Shown here one piece after another: positions 59,501 through 64,000 of a stretch of 64,000 bases of DNA. Below the pieces are notes generated by a model that saw nothing but the letters and a program-made list of their open reading frames with translations, was not told the origin of the DNA and did no database searches. The DNA is from Anaeromyxobacter sp. (GTDB lineage Bacteria > Myxococcota > Myxococcia > Myxococcales > Anaeromyxobacteraceae): positions 62,001 through 126,000 of the forward strand of contig JADKCZ010000005.1 of NCBI GenBank assembly GCA_016718565.1, read 5' to 3'. Position numbers and translations under genes: made by a program. Every line of letters starts with the position of its first letter. Position 1 is the first letter of the stretch.

Positions 59501-60178
59501 ATGAACGTGCTCACGCTGGCAGTCGCCGCACTCCTGGGCGCCGGATCGACCTCGACCTCGACCTCGACCGCGACTGCGACCCCCCCGACCTCGACCGCGG
59601 CTCCGGCCCCCTTCGGCCCCGCCACCCTGCTCGTCATCGACGTGCAGAACTTCTACTTCCCCGGCGGCACGCTCCCGCTCACCGGACCGCTGGAGGCCAG
59701 CCTGAAGGCCAGGGCCCTGCTCGACGCCTTCCGCGCGCGCGGCTGGCCGGTGGTGCACGTGCTCCACCTCGGCAAGGGGCAGGCGGCGCCCAGCCCGGAC
59801 TCCGGCGAGGAGGGCTACCGCGCCCACCCGAACGTGCGGCCGCTGCCGGGGGAGGTGGTCATCGGCAAGCGCGAGGCCAACGCCTTCCGCGACACCGAGC
59901 TGCTCGCCACGCTCCGGTCGCTCGGGACCACCCGGCTGGTCATCGCCGGGATGCAGACCCAGATGTGCGTGGAGGCCGCCACCCGGGCCGCCGCCGACCT
60001 CGGCTTCCAGGTCACGGTGGTGCACGACGCCTGCGCCAGCCGCCCCCTCACCTTCGGCGGCCTGGAGGTGCCGGCGCCCCAGGTCCACGCCGCGGCGCTG
60101 GCGGCCATGGCCAGCGCCTACGCCACCGTGACCTCCACCGAGGCCCTGCTGGCCAGGTTGCCACCTGCCACCCCCTGA
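59501..60178 (+). CDS. exported isochorismatase-family hydrolase
   Basis: This 225-residue protein starts at an ATG after CAGGAGA, 15 bases past hutG. An N-terminal signal-like stretch (MNVLTLAVAALLGAGS) runs into a Ser-Thr/Ala-Thr low-complexity segment (about 17-34) made by a hexamer array. The hydrolase domain carries the catalytic triad: Asp in LLVIDVQNFYFP, Lys in IGKREANAF and Cys in GMQTQMCVEAAT. It may act on a nicotinamide- or isochorismate-like amide in the envelope. The link to hut is only positional. Confidence 0.88.
   Translation: MNVLTLAVAALLGAGSTSTSTSTATATPPTSTAAPAPFGPATLLVIDVQNFYFPGGTLPLTGPLEASLKARALLDAFRARGWPVVHVLHLGKGQAAPSPDSGEEGYRAHPNVRPLPGEVVIGKREANAFRDTELLATLRSLGTTRLVIAGMQTQMCVEAATRAAADLGFQVTVVHDACASRPLTFGGLEVPAPQVHAAALAAMASAYATVTSTEALLARLPPATP
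59548..59599 (+). repeat. GACCTC/GACCGC hexamer array in the isochorismatase gene
   Basis: About eight hexamers encode a Ser-Thr/Ala-Thr run right after the signal-like N-terminus. It is the same repeat family as at 19.9, 37.4 and 41.2 kb. Confidence 0.8.
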
Positions 60179-60281
60179 CCACCCTCCGCCGCCCGCGCCG
60201 CCCGGCCGGCCACCGTCCGCCGGCGGAACAGGCGCGGCCCCTTCGCGGTTCCACCGGGCACACCCCGAGGAGTCCCCCACC

Positions 60282-61073
60282 GTGCCCATCTCCACCGCCA
60301 CGCTCCTGCTGGCCGCCCTCGCCGCCCAGCCCGGGACCGAGCCCGCCGCCGTGACCCCGCCCGCCACCCTGGCGCCGCCCCCGGCCGACCCGCTGGCCGA
60401 CCTGATCGCCGCGCTCGGCCGGCTGGCCGGCTCGGCCGTGGTCCGGGCCCAGGTGTCCCACCGGCACTCCTTCTCCCAGGGCGACGACCCGCCGCGGCCG
60501 GAGGGGCTGGTGCGGGCCACCGCGGTGGCCGGGCCGGACGGGCTGCAGGTGACCTGGGACCGCGCGCTGCTCGCCGAGGCTGAGCGCGAGGAGCGGCGGC
60601 TGGTCACCGATCCGGAGGCCGCCTCGCCGGTGCGCGACGCCCTCCTCGATCTCCGGATCCTGGCCCTGGCCCACGTGCTCGACCCGGGCCCCGAGCTGCT
60701 GCGGATCCTGAGCGGGGCCAGGCTGGTGGAGGCGCGCGACGAGCCGAAGGACGGGGCGCCCGCCCGCCTGCTGGTGCTCACCGTGACCCCGGCGCTGAGC
60801 GCGCGGGACCGCCGCTACGTGAAGGAGCTGTCGGCCACCGCCCGCGTCTGGCTCGGCCCCGACGGCCTGCCGCTGGCCGCCGAGCAGCACGTCACGGCCA
60901 AGGGCCGGGCGTTCCTGGTCATCACCTTCGACCTCGAGCAGGTCGAGCGGCTCCGCTTCACGCGGCAGGGCGACCGGCTGGTGACCACCCACCGCGAGAC
61001 CGAGCAGCGCTCGGCCGGCGCCGGCGAGAAGAGCTGGCGCCGCAGCGTGACCGACCTCACGCTGCTGCCCTGA
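60282..61073 (+). CDS. secreted protein of unknown function
   Basis: This 263-residue protein starts at a GTG with GAGGAG upstream. A short signal peptide (MPISTATLLLAALAA) precedes a Pro/Ala-rich segment (about 16-45), then an alpha/beta domain, with the C-terminal part beta-rich (ARVWLGPDGLPLAAEQHVTA). There are no cysteines or catalytic motifs I recognise. It is on the same strand and 103 bases after the isochorismatase gene. Confidence 0.72.
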   Translation: MPISTATLLLAALAAQPGTEPAAVTPPATLAPPPADPLADLIAALGRLAGSAVVRAQVSHRHSFSQGDDPPRPEGLVRATAVAGPDGLQVTWDRALLAEAEREERRLVTDPEAASPVRDALLDLRILALAHVLDPGPELLRILSGARLVEARDEPKDGAPARLLVLTVTPALSARDRRYVKELSATARVWLGPDGLPLAAEQHVTAKGRAFLVITFDLEQVERLRFTRQGDRLVTTHRETEQRSAGAGEKSWRRSVTDLTLLP

Positions 61074-61086
61074 CCCGGCGCGGCGG

Positions 61087-62181
61087 CTACGCCACCAGGT
61101 CGACGTGCTGCACGGTGCCGGCCGAGCCGTCCTCCCGCAGGAAGAGGCCGGTGGCGGCCACCGCGCCCTGCGCCTGGCCGCCTGGCCCCTTCACCTCGAA
61201 GGGCGTGGCGGCGGCGCCGGTGTAGAGCGCCCCCACCCGGGCGGCCGCCAGCGGCGTGAGCGTGCCGGCGCTCGGGCTCCAGAGCCGCAAGGACGAGAAG
61301 GCGGCGTCGCCCTCGTCGACCCAGCCGTTGCCGTCCTGGTCGAGCGCCGCCAGCTCGCCGAAGCCGGAGCCGGTGGTGGGGCCGAAGAGCTCGGCGCCCG
61401 AGCCGATGGCGCCGTCGCCGTCCCGGTCCCGGGCCAGGTAGGCGGACCCGGGGCCGAGGGCCGCGATCGACTCCTCCCGCCCGTCGGCGTCGAGGTCGAA
61501 GCGGGTGGTCCCCGCGAAGGCGGCGGCGCCGCCGGCCAGGTTGAGCACCAGGGGATCGATCGTCCGCGCGTCGCCCGCCAGCAGGTGGACCTCGCGGGTG
61601 GACAGCTCGGACCGCTCCATCGAGAGCGCCGCGGCGAGCTGGATGGAGCGGCCGTCGGCGGTGGTGACCTGGGCGGCGGCGGCGAAGGTGGTCCGCTCGA
61701 AGGTGGCCGAGGTCTCGCTGAGGTCGTAGCGGAGCCCCCAGCCCTCCCGCGCCGGCTCCTCGGCGGCCTGCCCCTCGGCCCGGTGGGCCTGGCCGGTGCG
61801 CTGGCTGGCCTCGTCGGCCGCCCGGCGGCCGTCGGCGTAGGCGCTCCGGACCTCGTGCGCCCCCCTGGAGAGGCTGCGCCCGAGCCGGAAGGTCCTGCGG
61901 AGGATGGCGAGGTCGAGCTCGTCCCGGGGCGTGCCCCTGGCGCGCTCCGCGTCGCCTGGCTCGCCCCCGTCGGCGTCGCCCGGCGCCGCGGGCGGCGCCG
62001 CGGCGGCGCCCTGGGCGGCCGCCGCCAGCGCCGGCGGCGGGAGGCCCGGCCGGGCCGCCACCACCCGGCGGTCGGGCGGCTCCTCGTCGCCGATCCAGAG
62101 CTTCAGCGACTCCTGGCGGGTCGAGACGCGCTGCAGGACATGGGTCGAGGCCAGGACGACGGACGACGAGGTGATGCGCAT
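61087..62181 (-). CDS. calcium-binding-repeat (VCBS/EF-hand-like) protein
   Basis: This 364-residue protein starts at an ATG (MRITSSSVVLASTHVLQ) with no signal peptide. A Pro/Ala/Glu/Arg-rich region (about 30-150) is followed by a beta-rich domain holding three acidic loops, DLDADGREE, DRDGDGAIGSGAELFG and DQDGNGWVDEGDAAF, resembling EF-hand-like or dockerin-like calcium sites. Proteins of this plan are often found outside the cell; how it would be exported is unclear. It converges with the secreted protein gene, 13 bases apart. Confidence 0.8.
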   Translation of the reverse strand: MRITSSSVVLASTHVLQRVSTRQESLKLWIGDEEPPDRRVVAARPGLPPPALAAAAQGAAAAPPAAPGDADGGEPGDAERARGTPRDELDLAILRRTFRLGRSLSRGAHEVRSAYADGRRAADEASQRTGQAHRAEGQAAEEPAREGWGLRYDLSETSATFERTTFAAAAQVTTADGRSIQLAAALSMERSELSTREVHLLAGDARTIDPLVLNLAGGAAAFAGTTRFDLDADGREESIAALGPGSAYLARDRDGDGAIGSGAELFGPTTGSGFGELAALDQDGNGWVDEGDAAFSSLRLWSPSAGTLTPLAAARVGALYTGAAATPFEVKGPGGQAQGAVAATGLFLREDGSAGTVQHVDLVA

Positions 62182-62328
62182 GGCGTTGAACCTCTCGCCA
62201 GGTCCATCGGCGCGCCAGCGCCCGGCATGAAGGGCCGACCGGCAGAAATCGACCGACCCGATGGAGGGGGTCCGGTCGATGGGGTGGTGGAGACGCCGTC
62301 CTCCCCCGCCTGGGCGTGGCCGCCCCCC

Positions 62329-62907
62329 CTACCCCCACGTCACGTCGAACACCACCCGCATGAACCGGGCCTCCTGCGCCTCGATGACCGGGTTGGTGGC
62401 ACCGGTCGCGTCCAGCCCGGCCCTGAGCGCTCCCCGAAGGTAGGGCACCGGCAGGAACTCGCGCTCGAACTCCACCGTGGCGTGGCGCTCGCCCTGCCAG
62501 GTCACGAAGCGCTGGCCGTAGCCGGCGATGGCCTTGAAGGCCGTGGGCACCTGCGTCATCACCGCCTTCGGCGTGCGCCCGAAGGTGAGGAGCGTGTGGC
62601 CCAGCATCGACCCCAGCACGCCGGCGGTGGCCCGATAGCCCACCTGGAAGGAGACCTCGTCCGGCCCGCCCACCTTCCGCTCCAGCCGGTCGGCCACGGC
62701 CCACAGGACGTTGAGGAAGTCGGCCACCGGGTAGGAGATGAAGTCCGAGCGCTTCCCCTTCCCGGTGGGATCGCACAGCAGGATGGTCGCCTCGTCGGCG
62801 TGCTCGCGCACGACGTCGAAGGCCGAGTTGAAGGCCAGGCCGCGGATGGTGTCTTCGCGGGTGGCGGCGGCGAGGCGGGCGGCGAGGTCGGTGCGGTCGG
62901 CGGGCAT
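62329..62907 (-). CDS. DUF2378/TIGR02265-family protein
   Basis: This 192-residue protein matches the Myxococcales-restricted TIGR02265/DUF2378 pattern, for example EDTIRGLAFNSAFDVVREHA and FISYPVADFLNVLWAVADRL, then VGYRATAGVLGSMLGHTLL. Function is unknown. The ATG at 62907 is divergent from recA across 278 bases. It supports a myxobacterial origin for the window. Confidence 0.88.
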   Translation of the reverse strand: MPADRTDLAARLAAATREDTIRGLAFNSAFDVVREHADEATILLCDPTGKGKRSDFISYPVADFLNVLWAVADRLERKVGGPDEVSFQVGYRATAGVLGSMLGHTLLTFGRTPKAVMTQVPTAFKAIAGYGQRFVTWQGERHATVEFEREFLPVPYLRGALRAGLDATGATNPVIEAQEARFMRVVFDVTWG

Positions 62908-62959
62908 CGGGGCGCATCATGCTCCGGGACGGCCGGCCGGCAAGTGACGGAGCGCAAGC

Positions 62960-62988
62960 TTGACGTGGGTCCGTCCGTTCAGTATTCA
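62960..62988 (+). promoter_or_regulatory. recA sigma-70 promoter
   Basis: TTGACG (62960-62965), a 17-base spacer and TATTCA (62983-62988) form one of the best sigma-70 promoters in the window, with transcription starting near 62995. The leader to the recA ATG is about 190 bases. Confidence 0.7.
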
Positions 62989-62998
62989 TCTGTTCAGT
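62982..62998 (+). promoter_or_regulatory. LexA-box-like site overlapping the recA -10
   Basis: GTATTCATCTGTTCAGT agrees at 14 of 17 positions with the Myxococcus xanthus LexA motif CTRHAMRYBYGTTCAGS, as I recall it. It overlaps the -10 box, ideal for repression. A second GTTCAGT lies 15 bases upstream (62977-62983). Confidence 0.5.
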
Positions 62999-63012
62999 GG
63001 TCGGGGCGGCCA

Positions 63013-63035
63013 CTGTCAGGGTCCCGCGGTAGAGG
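63013..63035 (+). promoter_or_regulatory. RecA-NDp-like promoter motif
   Basis: CTGTCAGGG-N8-TAGAGG resembles the mycobacterial DNA-damage promoter TTGTCRGTG-N8-TANNNT (seven of nine and the TA). It lies downstream of the sigma-70 promoter and might give a second, LexA-independent start. Confidence 0.35.
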
Positions 63036-63090
63036 TCGTCACACCCGAAGCACGACGGGGGCGCGAGATAGCGCCCCTCCCAAGACGCGG

Positions 63091-63180
63091 CGCCCTACGG
63101 CGCCCAGGCAGCAGGCGTGGCGCCCCACGGCGCCCAGGCAGCACACCCGGCGCCGCCAGGCGCCCAGGCAGCAAGGAGCG
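63091..63180 (+). repeat. three 30-bp tandem repeats with hairpins in the recA leader
   Basis: Three units (63091-63120, 63121-63150, 63151-63180) each contain GGCGCCCAGGCAGCA and, at the unit joins, the stem-loop GGCGCC-N4-GGCGCC (63089-63104, 63119-63134, 63149-63164; loops CTAC, CCAC, GCCA). The last unit runs into AAGGAGCGGAGCG and the recA ATG. Three evenly spaced stable stems in the messenger leader are directly visible; any regulatory role is inferred. Confidence 0.85.
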
Positions 63181-63185
63181 GAGCG

Positions 63186-64000
<815 letters not shown>

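Noticed and set aside
63091..63180. Repeats before recA as a short CRISPR
   Set aside because: Units are contiguous 30-mers without spacers, and no cas genes are present.

Overview
The window is very GC-rich (roughly 70-75 % by eye), with strong G/C third-position bias and long antisense shadow reading frames. Gene content points to a myxobacterium (Myxococcota), most like Anaeromyxobacter: a TIGR02265/DUF2378 protein, three proteins with MYXO-CTERM-like tails, a DUF4388 protein, a Che operon of receiver-bearing CheA type, an H-NOX protein, and recA with a leader unlike that of enterics. This is inference from family content; no 16S gene is present.

Layout. 0-4 kb: a lipoprotein-export-type (Lol/MacB-like) ABC operon facing a MarR regulator across a palindromic operator. 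4.7-8.4 kb: small proteins (Cys-rich zinc-ribbon-like, Smr nuclease domain, two coupled unknowns) and two convergent ECF-like sigma paralogues that share a CTAG at their stops. 8.5-18.1 kb: two tandem M36 (fungalysin-like) metallopeptidases with matching promoters; the second is longer, carries six PKD/REJ-like domains and has a frameshift in its propeptide. 18.2-22.7 kb: a minus-strand group proS, AbrB-like/DUF4388, pyrF, ybaK. 22.8-28.6 kb: a cytochrome c, ispG (with a one-base frameshift), a SurA-N/DsbA lipoprotein and a PAS/GAF hybrid kinase. 29-31.6 kb: a chemoreceptor with three tandem 91-residue HAMP-like modules behind a sigma-54-like promoter. 31.8-37.3 kb: DUF1801, cNMP-binding protein, trxB, moaC, H-NOX, a TatD-like hydrolase, and a REP-like hairpin repeat array. 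37.6-39.3 kb: an HNH endonuclease gene containing two copies of an 18-bp perfect palindrome, with a third near-copy just downstream. 39.7-47.2 kb: a translationally coupled chemosensory operon (cheW, cheR-TPR, cheY, cheW, cheA-REC, a split cheB, cheR). 48-53 kb: glmU, a DsbA-like lipoprotein, bacteriohemerythrin, glmS. 53-62.9 kb: a dCache receptor lacking an output domain, a membrane HEAGH protein, YqgE, hutU-hutI-hutG, an exported isochorismatase-like hydrolase, and secreted or unknown proteins. 63-64 kb: recA, cut by the window end, behind SOS-like sites and three 30-bp tandem hairpins.

Two themes cut across regions. First, GACC(C/G/T)C hexamer arrays recur at several loci; inside genes they encode Thr-Pro/Ala/Ser linkers (DUF4388 protein, CheB, isochorismatase) and between genes they accompany the REP-like hairpins. 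Second, at least two one-base frameshifts (ispG and the second M36 gene), and perhaps a third in cheB, suggest either base-level errors in the assembly or real gene decay. Because ispG is normally essential, sequence error is the simpler reading.
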